NCBI RefSeq assembly: GCF_047730175.1
Contig: NZ_CP159833.1
Coordinates: 2,294,001 to 2,358,000 of the forward strand
Direction of reading: 5' to 3'
Source of the DNA: Marifrigoribacter sp047730175
GTDB taxonomy: Bacteria > Bacteroidota > Bacteroidia > Flavobacteriales > Flavobacteriaceae
Length of the DNA: 64,000 bases
Positions 49,625 through 58,567 of this stretch are shown here, in pieces. The notes beneath the pieces were generated by a model. The model ran no database searches and was not told where the DNA came from. It saw only the letters and a program-made list of their open reading frames with translations. A program made the translations under genes and the position numbers. Positions within the stretch are counted from its first letter, which is position 1; the number at the start of each line of letters is the position of its first letter.

Positions 49625-51181
49625 TTATTTTTTCCCTCCTAAATGAGAGCAATCTTTTAACGTTTGCATTCCTAAAAATAGTACAGGAGTTTTATTATAC
49701 ATAAAAGTTTTATCTAATTCTTTAGATAAATTGTGATCATCGACATTCATATCAATATCTTTCATTTTAAACTGACAAGGATGTTCGTACCCTGCAGCAT
49801 GAGTTATTTCAACCAACTCTTTTCTGAAGGTTTTAAAATATTGTGCTAATCGTTCAGATTTTAATGGAATATTTATTCCGTTTTGAAGCCATTTACTTTG
49901 TGTTGCAATTCCGCTAGGACAACGATTGGTATGGCAAATTTGCGCTTGAATACAACCAATACTCATCATGGCTTCTATTGCAACATTAATACAATCAGCT
50001 CCCATGGCAAATGCCATTGCTGCTTTTGCAGGGAACCCTAATTTTCCACTTCCTATAAAAACAATGCGTTCAGTAATTCCTCGTTTTTGAAAAACTTTAT
50101 ATAAATCACTAAATCCATAGACCCAAGGTAATGAAACATGATCAGCAAAACTTGGAGGAGCTGCTCCAGTGCCACCTTCACCACCATCCACAGTTATAAA
50201 ATCTGGGCCTTTCCCAGATTCTTTCATAATATCTGCTAATTCTTCCCATTGCTCTAATTTACCAATTGCGGCTTTAATGCCTACAGGTAAACCAGTTTTC
50301 TCAGCGATAAATTCAATGAAATCTAGTAATTCAGGCACATTCGAAAAGGCTGAATGATTTGGAGGTGAGAGTACATCTTTTCCGATTTCTACACCTCTAA
50401 TTTTTGAAATTTCTTTTGAAATTTTCGCTCCAGGTAATACGCCACCTTTTCCAGGTTTTGCTCCTTGAGACAATTTAACTTCAATCGCTTTAACAAAAGG
50501 GTTTTCTTCAACGAGTTTAATTAACTTTTCCATTGAAAAATTTCCATCGTCACCTCGTACCCCAAAATATCCTGTTCCGAAGTGAAAAACAACATCACCT
50601 CCATGACTATGGTAAGGAGATAACCCTCCTTCACCAGTATTATGATATGCATCAGCCAAAAGAGCCCCTTTGTTTAATGATTCAACAGCTTTAGCTGAAA
50701 GTGAACCAAAACTCATTGCGGACACATTAATTGCTGAAGCTGGGCGATACGGTTTTCTTCTTTTATTGAACTCTCCCATTACCTTAGCACAAGGTAAAAA
50801 AGACTTATCTAAAACATTTGGGTGATCTTTTGAAACTTGATAAGGCATCATAGCATTATTAATAAAAATATGCTGATGCGCATGGATATCTCTATCAGTT
50901 CCAAAACCTTCGTAATTATTCTCATGCTTTGCTGAAGCATAAATCCAACCTCGTTCAATACGATTAAAAGGTAATTCTTCTCTGTTATTAGCTACAAAAT
51001 ATTGGCGCATTTCTGGCCCTATGCTTTCAAATAAGTAACGGATGTGGCCAAATACAGGGAAATTATGACTTACAGTGTGGCTCTTTTGAAAAAATATGTC
51101 TCGAATTGCAATTAATGCAATAACAATTAAAATCCAAGCCCACCAAGGGATGATTCCTACATATTTTAAAATTTCGTCCAT
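49625..51181 (-). CDS. FMN-binding glutamate synthase family protein
   Basis: A 518-residue protein with an N-terminal hydrophobic helix (residues 9-25), then a GltB-type FMN barrel: 'NVSAMSFGSLSAKAVESLNK', 'GGEGGTGAAPPSFADHVSLP', 'FAMGADCINVAIEAMMSIGC' and the Cys-rich 'QICHTNRCPSGIATQ' expected for a 3Fe-4S site. Such stand-alone, membrane-linked domains lack the glutaminase part of true glutamate synthase; their substrate is unknown. Its ATG overlaps the stop of the upstream M20 gene (TAATG), so the two are translationally coupled. Confidence 0.92.
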   Translation of the reverse strand: MDEILKYVGIIPWWAWILIVIALIAIRDIFFQKSHTVSHNFPVFGHIRYLFESIGPEMRQYFVANNREELPFNRIERGWIYASAKHENNYEGFGTDRDIHAHQHIFINNAMMPYQVSKDHPNVLDKSFLPCAKVMGEFNKRRKPYRPASAINVSAMSFGSLSAKAVESLNKGALLADAYHNTGEGGLSPYHSHGGDVVFHFGTGYFGVRGDDGNFSMEKLIKLVEENPFVKAIEVKLSQGAKPGKGGVLPGAKISKEISKIRGVEIGKDVLSPPNHSAFSNVPELLDFIEFIAEKTGLPVGIKAAIGKLEQWEELADIMKESGKGPDFITVDGGEGGTGAAPPSFADHVSLPWVYGFSDLYKVFQKRGITERIVFIGSGKLGFPAKAAMAFAMGADCINVAIEAMMSIGCIQAQICHTNRCPSGIATQSKWLQNGINIPLKSERLAQYFKTFRKELVEITHAAGYEHPCQFKMKDIDMNVDDHNLSKELDKTFMYNKTPVLFLGMQTLKDCSHLGGKK

Positions 51182-52461
51182 TAGTTATTAAGATAATCAA
51201 AAGTTAGTTGTACAAATGTTTTTACTCCTAAAAGCATACCGTTATCATCAATTTTAAAATCTGGAGTATGGTGAGGAAATGATTCTTTATTTCCGGGGGT
51301 CATTCCTCCTAAGAAAAAATATAAGCCTGGAACTTCTTCTTGAAAGTAGGAAAAATCCTCTCCTCCTGTTGTTGCTTTCACAAGTTTAACATTTTCTTTC
51401 CCAGCAGCAGCTTCAAGGCTAGGAAGCATTTGTTGAGTTAATTCTAGGTCATTATAAGTAATAAGGGTATTACTTTGCCACGCTATAGTTGCAGAACCGC
51501 CATAAGCTTTTGCTATATCTCTAGACATTTCATTCATACGACGCATGATAAGCTCTCTCATACTTGGATCCAAAGTTCTTACAGTACCAATCATTTCGGC
51601 ACTTTCAGGAATAATATTAAAACGTATACCACTGGTAATTTTACCTACTGTAATTACAGCAGCTTCATCAACCAAAGGAGATTCTCGACTAATGATACTT
51701 TGAAATCCATCAATAATTTTTGCTGAAATATAAATAGGATCTACTCCTCCCCAAGGTCTAGAGCCATGAGTTTGTTTCCCTTTCACACTGACAACAAAAC
51801 GCTCTACCGCAGCCATGGTGCCTCCTGGTTTATACGTAATTGTTCCAACGGGTGTGCTGGAACCAATATGAAGCCCAAATATTGCATCGACCTTTGGGTT
51901 TTCTAAAGCACCTTCTTTGATCATTAATTTAGCACCTCCTTCTTCGCCTGGAGGTGGGCCTTCTTCAGCGGGTTGAAAAATAAATTTCACACTCCCTTTG
52001 AGTAAATGTTTATTTTTTGAAAGAACTTCTGCAACTCCCATAAGTATAGCAATATGAGTGTCATGGCCACAAGCATGCATTACGCCTGTTTCTTGACCCA
52101 AAAAAGTTGAGGTCACGTTACTTTTGTAGGGTAAATCATTTCTTTCAGTTACCGGTAATGCATCAATATCGGCTCTTAAGGCTATAACTTTTCCAGGAAG
52201 ATCTCCTTTTAAAAGCCCAATAACCCCCGTAATCGCTACATTTTCTTTTACTTCGATGCCTAAACTTTTTAGATGTTCAGCAATTTTCTTTGCAGTATTG
52301 AACTCTCTATTTGAAAGTTCAGGGTTTTCGTGAAAATAATGACGCCACTCAATTACCTGTTTTTCAATGTCATTTATATCATTTAGTGTTTTTTTATCCA
52401 TCTGTGCCACTAAAGTTGTGCTGCAAAGAATAAATAAAATAAGGAATGATTGAAGTTTCAT
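51181..52461 (-). CDS. M20 family amidohydrolase (HipO/IAA-amino-acid hydrolase type), exported
   Basis: A 426-residue protein with signal peptide ending TTLVAQ. The metal-binding and catalytic motifs 'ALRADIDALPV', 'MHACGHDTHIAILMGVAEVL', 'IFQPAEEGPPPGEEGGAKLM' and the C-terminal 'TGGEDFSYFQEEVPGLYFFL' are the signature of the M20D amidohydrolases, which cleave N-acyl amino acids such as hippurate. It acts outside the cytosol according to the signal peptide. It is first in an operon with the FMN protein (TAATG overlap) and a small membrane protein. Confidence 0.93.
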   Translation of the reverse strand: MKLQSFLILFILCSTTLVAQMDKKTLNDINDIEKQVIEWRHYFHENPELSNREFNTAKKIAEHLKSLGIEVKENVAITGVIGLLKGDLPGKVIALRADIDALPVTERNDLPYKSNVTSTFLGQETGVMHACGHDTHIAILMGVAEVLSKNKHLLKGSVKFIFQPAEEGPPPGEEGGAKLMIKEGALENPKVDAIFGLHIGSSTPVGTITYKPGGTMAAVERFVVSVKGKQTHGSRPWGGVDPIYISAKIIDGFQSIISRESPLVDEAAVITVGKITSGIRFNIIPESAEMIGTVRTLDPSMRELIMRRMNEMSRDIAKAYGGSATIAWQSNTLITYNDLELTQQMLPSLEAAAGKENVKLVKATTGGEDFSYFQEEVPGLYFFLGGMTPGNKESFPHHTPDFKIDDNGMLLGVKTFVQLTFDYLNN

Positions 52462-52600
52462 ATAGCTAAAATTTAATTCAGCTAAAGATATTAAAATTCT
52501 AATATGTGTACAGGGATTCTTTTTAATAATTTGTAAAAAAGCATAGGACTATTTGTGGTATTTTAATTAATTTCACAGTTCATTTCTACTAATAAATACA

Positions 52601-54919
52601 TTGCAAGAATATTTAAAACAATTAAACGAAGCCCAACTCGCTCCTGTTCTACATAAAGACGGAGCATTGATTGTTATTGCAGGAGCTGGCTCAGGTAAAA
52701 CAAGAGTACTGACCTATCGAATTGCATACCTTATGTCACAAGGTATAGATCCTTTTAGCATATTAGCATTAACATTTACGAATAAGGCAGCACGTGAAAT
52801 GAAAAAACGTATTGCTGAAATCGTAGGTAGTAGTGAAGCAAAAAATATTTGGATGGGTACTTTTCATAGTGTCTTTGCAAAAATATTGCGTTTTGAAGCA
52901 GATCGATTGGGATATCCTTCCAATTTTACGATTTATGATACGCAAGATTCTCAAAGTGTTATACGAGCAATTATTAAAGAAATGCATCTTGATAAAGATA
53001 TTTATAAGTATAAACAAGTATACTCTAGAATATCTTCCTATAAGAATAGCTTAATAACAGTGAAGGCTTATTTTAATAATCCCGAATTAGTTGAAGCAGA
53101 TGCAATGGCAAAACTTCCTAGAATGGGAGATATTTATAAAGGATATGTAGACCGTTGTTTTAAGGCGGGCGCCATGGATTTTGATGATCTTTTATTAAAA
53201 ACAAACGAACTTTTAACGCGCTTCCCAGATGTGTTAGCAAAATACCAAAATCGTTTCAGATATATCTTGGTTGATGAGTATCAAGATACAAATCATAGTC
53301 AGTATTTAATTATTAAAGCATTAAGTGATCGTTTTCATAATATATGTGTAGTTGGAGATGATGCCCAAAGTATTTATGCCTTTAGAGGAGCGAATATTAA
53401 TAATATTTTAAACTTTCAGAAAGATTATGACGATGTAAAAATCTACCGCTTAGAACAAAATTATCGTTCAACAAAAAATATAGTAAACGCAGCGAACAGT
53501 ATTATTGAAAAAAATAAAACTCGGATCGAAAAAGTGGTTTGGACTGCAAATGCTGAGGGAGCTAAGATTAAGGTAAATCGTAGTATGACCGATGGAGATG
53601 AAGGACGTTTCGTAGCCGGGTCTATTTTTGAAATTAGAATGAATAATCAGATTTCTAATGGAGATTTTGCTGTGTTATATCGCACCAATGCACAATCAAG
53701 AGCTATTGAAGATGCGTTAAGAAAACGTGATATACCTTACAGAATTTATGGCGGACTAAGTTTTTATCAGCGTAAAGAAATTAAAGATGTTATTGCTTAT
53801 TTAAGGCTTATTTTAAATCCAAAAGATGAAGAAGCCTTAAAACGTGTTATAAATTATCCAGCACGTGGAATAGGGCAAACTACCATGGAACGACTGATAG
53901 TTATTGCGAACCAATACAATCGTTCGATTTTTGAAGTGATTCAAAATTTAGATAAAGTTGAGATTAAAATAAATGCAGGTGCTCGAACGAAGCTTCAAGA
54001 TTTTGCAATCATGATTCAAAGCTTTCAGGTATTAAATGAAGGTTATGATGCATTTCAGATAGCAGAACATGTAGCAAAGAAAACAGGATTACTTACAGAC
54101 TTAAAAAAAGATGGAACTCCTGAAGGAATCGCAAGAATTGAAAATATTGAAGAACTACTCAACGGAATGCGTGATTTTGTTGAAGAACAAAAAGAAATCG
54201 CTGATACCACAGGTGCTCTTTCTGAGTTTCTAGAAGATGTTGCACTTGCAACCGATTTGGATAATGATAAGGGAGATGAAGATAAAGTTGCTTTAATGAC
54301 CATTCATTTAGCAAAAGGACTAGAATTTCCATACGTATATGTTGTTGGGATGGAAGAAGATTTATTTCCTAGTGGAATGAGTATGAATACCCGAAGTGAA
54401 TTAGAAGAAGAACGTCGTTTGTTTTATGTTGCTGTAACAAGAGCAGAAAAACAAGCCTTTTTAACCTATGCACAAACACGGTACCGTTGGGGAAAATTAA
54501 TTGATGCAGAACCGAGTCGTTTTATAGAAGAAATTGATGAAGTTTATTTAGAATACTTAACTCCCAAAACAGAGGGTAGATATAAAACATTGTTAGATTC
54601 CGATATTTTTGGTGAGGTAGATAAAAGTAAGTTGAGGTCCAATAAACCAAAATCGGGGACACCACCTGCAGGTCCTTCCGAATCTCAATTGAGAAAATTG
54701 AGAAAAATGAGACCTGCCACAAGCGCTAGTGATAAAAATTTCAATGCAGAAGAACTTAATCTTATCGAAGGAACATTAGTAGAACATGTCCGCTTCGGAA
54801 AAGGCACCATTGTAAAAATTGAAGGCAACGGTGCAGACACTAAAGCCGAAATTAAATTTGAAAATGGTGGATTAAAAAAATTGTTGCTTCGTTTTGCTAA
54901 ATTGAATGTAATATCCTAA
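52601..54919 (+). CDS. uvrD: UvrD/PcrA-type ATP-dependent DNA helicase
   Basis: A 772-residue SF1A helicase. The start is TTG at 52601, needed to include the conserved N-terminus 'LNEAQLAPVLHKDGALIVI'. Walker A is 'GAGSGKTR' (Lys33). Further motifs are 'ILALTFTNKAAREMKKRI', 'LVDEYQDTNHSQYLII', 'VVGDDAQSIYAFRGANI', 'LEQNYRSTKNI' and 'MTIHLAKGLEFPYVYVVGME'. The tail 'VEHVRFGKGTIVKIEGNGAD' is a PcrA/UvrD-type Tudor-like RNA-polymerase-binding domain. It acts in nucleotide-excision repair and replication restart. Its 3' end overlaps a converging hydrolase gene by 4 bp. Confidence 0.95.
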   Translation: MQEYLKQLNEAQLAPVLHKDGALIVIAGAGSGKTRVLTYRIAYLMSQGIDPFSILALTFTNKAAREMKKRIAEIVGSSEAKNIWMGTFHSVFAKILRFEADRLGYPSNFTIYDTQDSQSVIRAIIKEMHLDKDIYKYKQVYSRISSYKNSLITVKAYFNNPELVEADAMAKLPRMGDIYKGYVDRCFKAGAMDFDDLLLKTNELLTRFPDVLAKYQNRFRYILVDEYQDTNHSQYLIIKALSDRFHNICVVGDDAQSIYAFRGANINNILNFQKDYDDVKIYRLEQNYRSTKNIVNAANSIIEKNKTRIEKVVWTANAEGAKIKVNRSMTDGDEGRFVAGSIFEIRMNNQISNGDFAVLYRTNAQSRAIEDALRKRDIPYRIYGGLSFYQRKEIKDVIAYLRLILNPKDEEALKRVINYPARGIGQTTMERLIVIANQYNRSIFEVIQNLDKVEIKINAGARTKLQDFAIMIQSFQVLNEGYDAFQIAEHVAKKTGLLTDLKKDGTPEGIARIENIEELLNGMRDFVEEQKEIADTTGALSEFLEDVALATDLDNDKGDEDKVALMTIHLAKGLEFPYVYVVGMEEDLFPSGMSMNTRSELEEERRLFYVAVTRAEKQAFLTYAQTRYRWGKLIDAEPSRFIEEIDEVYLEYLTPKTEGRYKTLLDSDIFGEVDKSKLRSNKPKSGTPPAGPSESQLRKLRKMRPATSASDKNFNAEELNLIEGTLVEHVRFGKGTIVKIEGNGADTKAEIKFENGGLKKLLLRFAKLNVIS

Positions 54920-55830
54920 ATAGAAAAATGATTTGCGATAAATCTATTTAATTTAAGGTCAACAAATTCCATGGTTTCTTCACTCCAGTTTCCATGACCT
55001 TCGCCGTCAAAACGAAATAGTCGTTTTGGAATATCTTTCTTTTTCAATTTTCTTTTAAGTTTTTTTGCATTCGCTACAGGAACAATATTATCCTCTTTAC
55101 CATGAAAAATTATTGTAGGACTTGTATCCCAGTTTACACGAAGAGCCGGGCTTAATTTTCTAACCAAATTTTGGTTTGGAGGATATGCATCTACATCGAC
55201 TAATTTGTCAAATAAACTTTCAAAATTTGGTTTGTCAGTGTAAAATGAGTTTGTGAAATCAGTTGGTCCAGATAGTGTACAAACCATCTTAACTCGGTCT
55301 AATTCGTCATAAACAGAATCGTACATTAAGGCTAAATGACCTCCAGCACTTCTACCAATAAGAGCAAACTCAGGGTTAATTTGAAACTCTGTACTTCTAG
55401 TGCAAAGCTCATCTAAAAGAGTACTAATGTTATAAAACTGATTTGGAAATGCATGTGTGTTATCATTAGAAAGTACATAGTTCATATTAACAATAGCATG
55501 ATGTGGGTTTGCATTTTGCAAGATTGGAATTAAATCTTCCATAGCACTTTTGTCACCACTAATCCAGCTTCCGCCATGAATTAACACAATTACTTTTGTA
55601 GTGTTGCTTGATCTTTCATCAGGTAAATAAATATCAAAAGTTTGTTGAGAATTTTCTCCATAGCTAAGATCTTGTATGGTAACAGATCTGCTATTTAATA
55701 TCGTTATATTTTCAATAATAACTAATTCAGAGTCGTTGCCCTGTAAATTTTTCTCTATTTGTTCAGGAAAACATGAAAACAGGAAGCAAATACTTAATAG
55801 TAACACGGACTTTTTGTAGATTAAGAACAT
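54916..55830 (-). CDS. Alpha/beta hydrolase lipoprotein, paralogue 1
   Basis: A 304-residue protein with a lipoprotein signal (lipobox LFSCF, about residue 20). The oxyanion-hole motif 'VLIHGGSWISGDKS', nucleophile 'ALIGRSAGGHLAL' (G-x-S-x-G), acid 'FHGKEDNIVPV' and His 'GEGHGNWS' form a complete alpha/beta-hydrolase triad of the carboxylesterase type (BD-FAE-like). It is a sister of the next gene upstream with the same order of motifs. The substrate could be an acyl or feruloyl ester; this is unknown. It converges on uvrD with 4 bp overlap. Confidence 0.9.
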   Translation of the reverse strand: MFLIYKKSVLLLSICFLFSCFPEQIEKNLQGNDSELVIIENITILNSRSVTIQDLSYGENSQQTFDIYLPDERSSNTTKVIVLIHGGSWISGDKSAMEDLIPILQNANPHHAIVNMNYVLSNDNTHAFPNQFYNISTLLDELCTRSTEFQINPEFALIGRSAGGHLALMYDSVYDELDRVKMVCTLSGPTDFTNSFYTDKPNFESLFDKLVDVDAYPPNQNLVRKLSPALRVNWDTSPTIIFHGKEDNIVPVANAKKLKRKLKKKDIPKRLFRFDGEGHGNWSEETMEFVDLKLNRFIANHFSI

Positions 55831-55923
55831 ATAAATAGGTTTAAGTGTAAATATATGTAATATTTATCCTACATCCTATTGAAAATTCATATTTTAAATT
55901 TAATAAATCAAATCAAATCAAAA

Positions 55924-56808
55924 TTAATTTATGGGTAGATGAGTGTTAATAAAACTAATTAATTGTTCTGTTAAGTTGTTTAAGCTTTCATCACTCCAAC
56001 CTCCATGACCTCCTTGATATGTTGTGTAGCTATGGGTTACTGAATTATTTGTAAGTGCCATGTCTAAATTATTTCCATTAGTTATAGGAACTAATGGATC
56101 ATCACTACCATAAAATAATATAGTAGGGCTGCTAAAACCAGAAACATGAAAAAGAGGGCTAGTAATTTCTGCATAATTTGATTGTGGTGGGTATGCACTT
56201 TCATCTATTAAAGCTCCTACTAAAATTTCAAATAATGGATCGTCTGCATAAAAGGGATCAGTAAAGTCTGTTGGACCTACAATATCACAAACCATTTTTA
56301 CTTGATCATTTGAATCGTATAAATAATCATACATAAGTGAGAGGTGAGCTCCTGCACTAGTTCCAATTAAGCCAAATTCAGGCAGGATCTGATACTCATC
56401 TTTTAAGTTAGTAAGTTGAGAGATCGCAGACTCTAAATCTATAAATTGATTAGGAAATGCTGGAATCGAAAATGGTACAGCTAGTATATAATTGATATTT
56501 ACGATGGCATGATCGGGATGATTAAATTTTATAAGATCGATAAAATCATCCATATCAGATTTATCACCACTTGTCCAACCACCTCCATGCACTAGTGCGA
56601 TTACTTTTGTTTTTTCTGAAGTTCGATTTGCAGGTAAATAAATATCATAAACTTGTTGCGAATTAGTACCATAAGAAACATTTAACAATATAGATTCTTC
56701 TAAAGGCACCGTGTTTATATCGTCTGAATTTGAATCATCAGGGGAACAAGAATTAATAATCGGTACAAATAGAAGGAGAATCAATAAATACTTTAAATGC
56801 TTTTTCAT
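55924..56808 (-). CDS. Alpha/beta hydrolase lipoprotein, paralogue 2
   Basis: About 294 residues. The ATG at 56806-56808 is preferred over the one at 56826 because it begins a clean lipoprotein signal, MKKHLKYLLILLLFVPIINS then Cys. Triad motifs are 'ALVHGGGWTSGDKSDMDD', 'GLIGTSAGAHLSLMYDY' (nucleophile Ser), 'LFYGSDDPLVPI' (Asp) and 'YQGGHGGWSDES' (His). It is clearly paralogous to the downstream gene, about 90 bp away, in motif order, spacing and signal type, so a tandem duplication is likely. Substrate unknown. Confidence 0.9.
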   Translation of the reverse strand: MKKHLKYLLILLLFVPIINSCSPDDSNSDDINTVPLEESILLNVSYGTNSQQVYDIYLPANRTSEKTKVIALVHGGGWTSGDKSDMDDFIDLIKFNHPDHAIVNINYILAVPFSIPAFPNQFIDLESAISQLTNLKDEYQILPEFGLIGTSAGAHLSLMYDYLYDSNDQVKMVCDIVGPTDFTDPFYADDPLFEILVGALIDESAYPPQSNYAEITSPLFHVSGFSSPTILFYGSDDPLVPITNGNNLDMALTNNSVTHSYTTYQGGHGGWSDESLNNLTEQLISFINTHLPIN

Positions 56809-56936
56809 GTCAATTTGTTTTATCATGAAACGTAATTAATCTGTTTTTATGTTATTGTAATGATTATTTGTGTTTATTTTATAAAATATAATTAATTTTA
56901 TCACTTAAATAACAGTCCTTTAAATTTCACAAATTC

Positions 56937-57554
56937 ATGGCAGAATTTATTAAAATTTACGAAGAGAATCCAAACAGTAAGCATATTAAATATATCGCTG
57001 AAGTAGTAAGAAAAGGAGGCTTAATAATATATCCTAGCGATACTGTATATGCTTTAGGCTGTGATATTACAAATAAGAAAGCTCTTGAAAAAGTAGCCCG
57101 AATTAAAGGAGTTAAGTTAGAAAAAGCTAATTTTTCATTTGTATGTAAGGATCTGAGTAATTTATCTGAATTTGTAAAGCAAATAAACACTTCTTCATTT
57201 AAAATATTAAAAAGAGCATTGCCGGGGCCTTATACCTTTATTTTACCTGGAAATAATAATTTACCTAAAGTATTTAAAAATAAAAAAGAGGTTGGGATTC
57301 GAGTTCCAGATAATTCGATAGCTAGAGCTATAGTTACAGAACTTGGAAACCCTATAGTTTCTACATCTATTTATGATGAAGATGAAATTATTGAATATAC
57401 TACAGATCCAGAACTTATTTATGAGAAGTGGGATAAGTTAGTTGATATTGTTATCGATGGAGGCTATGGTGATAATGTGCCTTCAACAGTGATTAGTCTT
57501 TGTGGTGACGAACCTGAGCTAATAAGAGAAGGAAAAGGGAGTCTAGAAATTTAA
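56937..57554 (+). CDS. Sua5/YciO/YrdC-type L-threonylcarbamoyladenylate synthase family protein
   Basis: A 205-residue cytosolic protein of the YrdC fold. 'GGLIIYPSDTVYALGCDI' (about residues 28-45) and 'KGVKLEKANFSFVCKDLSNL', 'LPGPYTFILPGNN', 'VGIRVPDNSIARAIVTELGN' fit the family that makes threonylcarbamoyl-AMP for the t6A base of tRNA. The substitution pattern looks closer to YciO than to TsaC. An authentic TsaC elsewhere is possible, so activity is uncertain. It is flanked by a divergent hydrolase gene and a bidirectional terminator. Confidence 0.9.
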   Translation: MAEFIKIYEENPNSKHIKYIAEVVRKGGLIIYPSDTVYALGCDITNKKALEKVARIKGVKLEKANFSFVCKDLSNLSEFVKQINTSSFKILKRALPGPYTFILPGNNNLPKVFKNKKEVGIRVPDNSIARAIVTELGNPIVSTSIYDEDEIIEYTTDPELIYEKWDKLVDIVIDGGYGDNVPSTVISLCGDEPELIREGKGSLEI

Positions 57555-57572
57555 TACAGAATTAAAAATATA

Positions 57573-57601
57573 AAAAAACCCAGCTTTATGCTGGGTTTTT
57601 T
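57573..57601. terminator. Bidirectional terminator
   Basis: A perfect 12-bp stem (AAAAAACCCAGC 57573-57584, loop TTTAT, GCTGGGTTTTTT 57590-57601). It serves the YciO-type gene on plus and the OmpA-like gene on minus. Confidence 0.9.
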
Positions 57602-57623
57602 GTTTACACTAGTATAAATACTA

Positions 57624-58487
57624 TTAGTTACCTTCTTCTGTTGAAAGAGTTTTCATTTCAGTTTCAATCATTTCATAGAATTGATCAATTTTAGGTAAAA
57701 TATAAATCTTTGTTCTTCTGTTTGTAGACTTGTTATCAGCACTGTCATTAGGTACTAAAGGTACAAATTCACTTCTTCCCGCAGCAATTAACTGAGCAGG
57801 ACTAGCACCAAGTTCCACTAATTTACGAACTACAGCAGTAGAACGCTTTGCACTTAAATCCCAATTGTCAATTAAAACACCTTTCTTGAAAGGGTCGTTG
57901 TCTGTATGTCCTTCTACTAGGGCTTCGAAGTTTGGTTTACCATTAATAACAGTAGCTACTTTTCCTAGAATTTCATTTGCTCTTGAAGATAGGTTATAGC
58001 TTCCGCTTTTAAATAACACTTTATCACTTAAAGAGATAAATACCACCCCTTTTTCAACATTAATCTCAATGTCTTCATCATCTAGACCCACTTCTTTTTT
58101 CAAGCTGGATACTAAAGCAAGGGTTACACTATCTTTTTTGGTAAGAGCGTCCTGTAAACGACTTATTTTAAGGTCTTTTTCTTTTAAGCTTTCCAAAGAT
58201 TTTTCAAGGTTAGAAGCTCCTAGTTTCGTTAACATTGTTAAATCCTTAGAACTTATTATTAAATCTTCTTTATCTTTTTTTAGCTCAGCTAATCGTTTTT
58301 CTAGAGAATTAGCACGAGCCTCAGCAAGTGATTTATCACTTTCACAAGAGTTTAATTTTACCGTACAGGTATTTAATAAATCTGATTTTGTTTTATACCT
58401 TGCTTCTAATTCAGCAAATTCTTTTTTAGAAACACACGAGGTGAAAATGAAACCAAAGCAGGTTGCTAGGATGAGTATTTTTTTCAT
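57624..58487 (-). CDS. OmpA/MotB-type peptidoglycan-binding lipoprotein
   Basis: A 287-residue protein with lipoprotein signal (MKKILILATCFGFIFTSC). A coiled coil follows (about residues 25-125, many Leu/Glu/Lys heptads). The C-terminal OmpA domain (about 150-265) shows 'FKSGSYNLSSRANEILGKVA', 'FEALVEGHTDNDPFKKG', 'NWDLSAKRSTAVVRKLVELG' and 'AAGRSEFVPLVPNDSADNKS', including the Asp and Arg that hold peptidoglycan. It should tie the outer membrane to the cell wall. It is transcribed alone and ended by a bidirectional terminator. Confidence 0.93.
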   Translation of the reverse strand: MKKILILATCFGFIFTSCVSKKEFAELEARYKTKSDLLNTCTVKLNSCESDKSLAEARANSLEKRLAELKKDKEDLIISSKDLTMLTKLGASNLEKSLESLKEKDLKISRLQDALTKKDSVTLALVSSLKKEVGLDDEDIEINVEKGVVFISLSDKVLFKSGSYNLSSRANEILGKVATVINGKPNFEALVEGHTDNDPFKKGVLIDNWDLSAKRSTAVVRKLVELGASPAQLIAAGRSEFVPLVPNDSADNKSTNRRTKIYILPKIDQFYEMIETEMKTLSTEEGN

Positions 58488-58567
58488 AATGAATATAGTT
58501 TAGTTATACAAAAATATTAAAACTTATAGCAGATAAAAAATGCTATTAAGAATAATTTAGGTTTTAA

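Noticed and set aside
58069..58503. 144-codon plus-strand frame opposite the OmpA-like gene
   Set aside because: Ser/Leu/Phe-rich mirror of coiled-coil codons; the OmpA-like gene is strongly supported.
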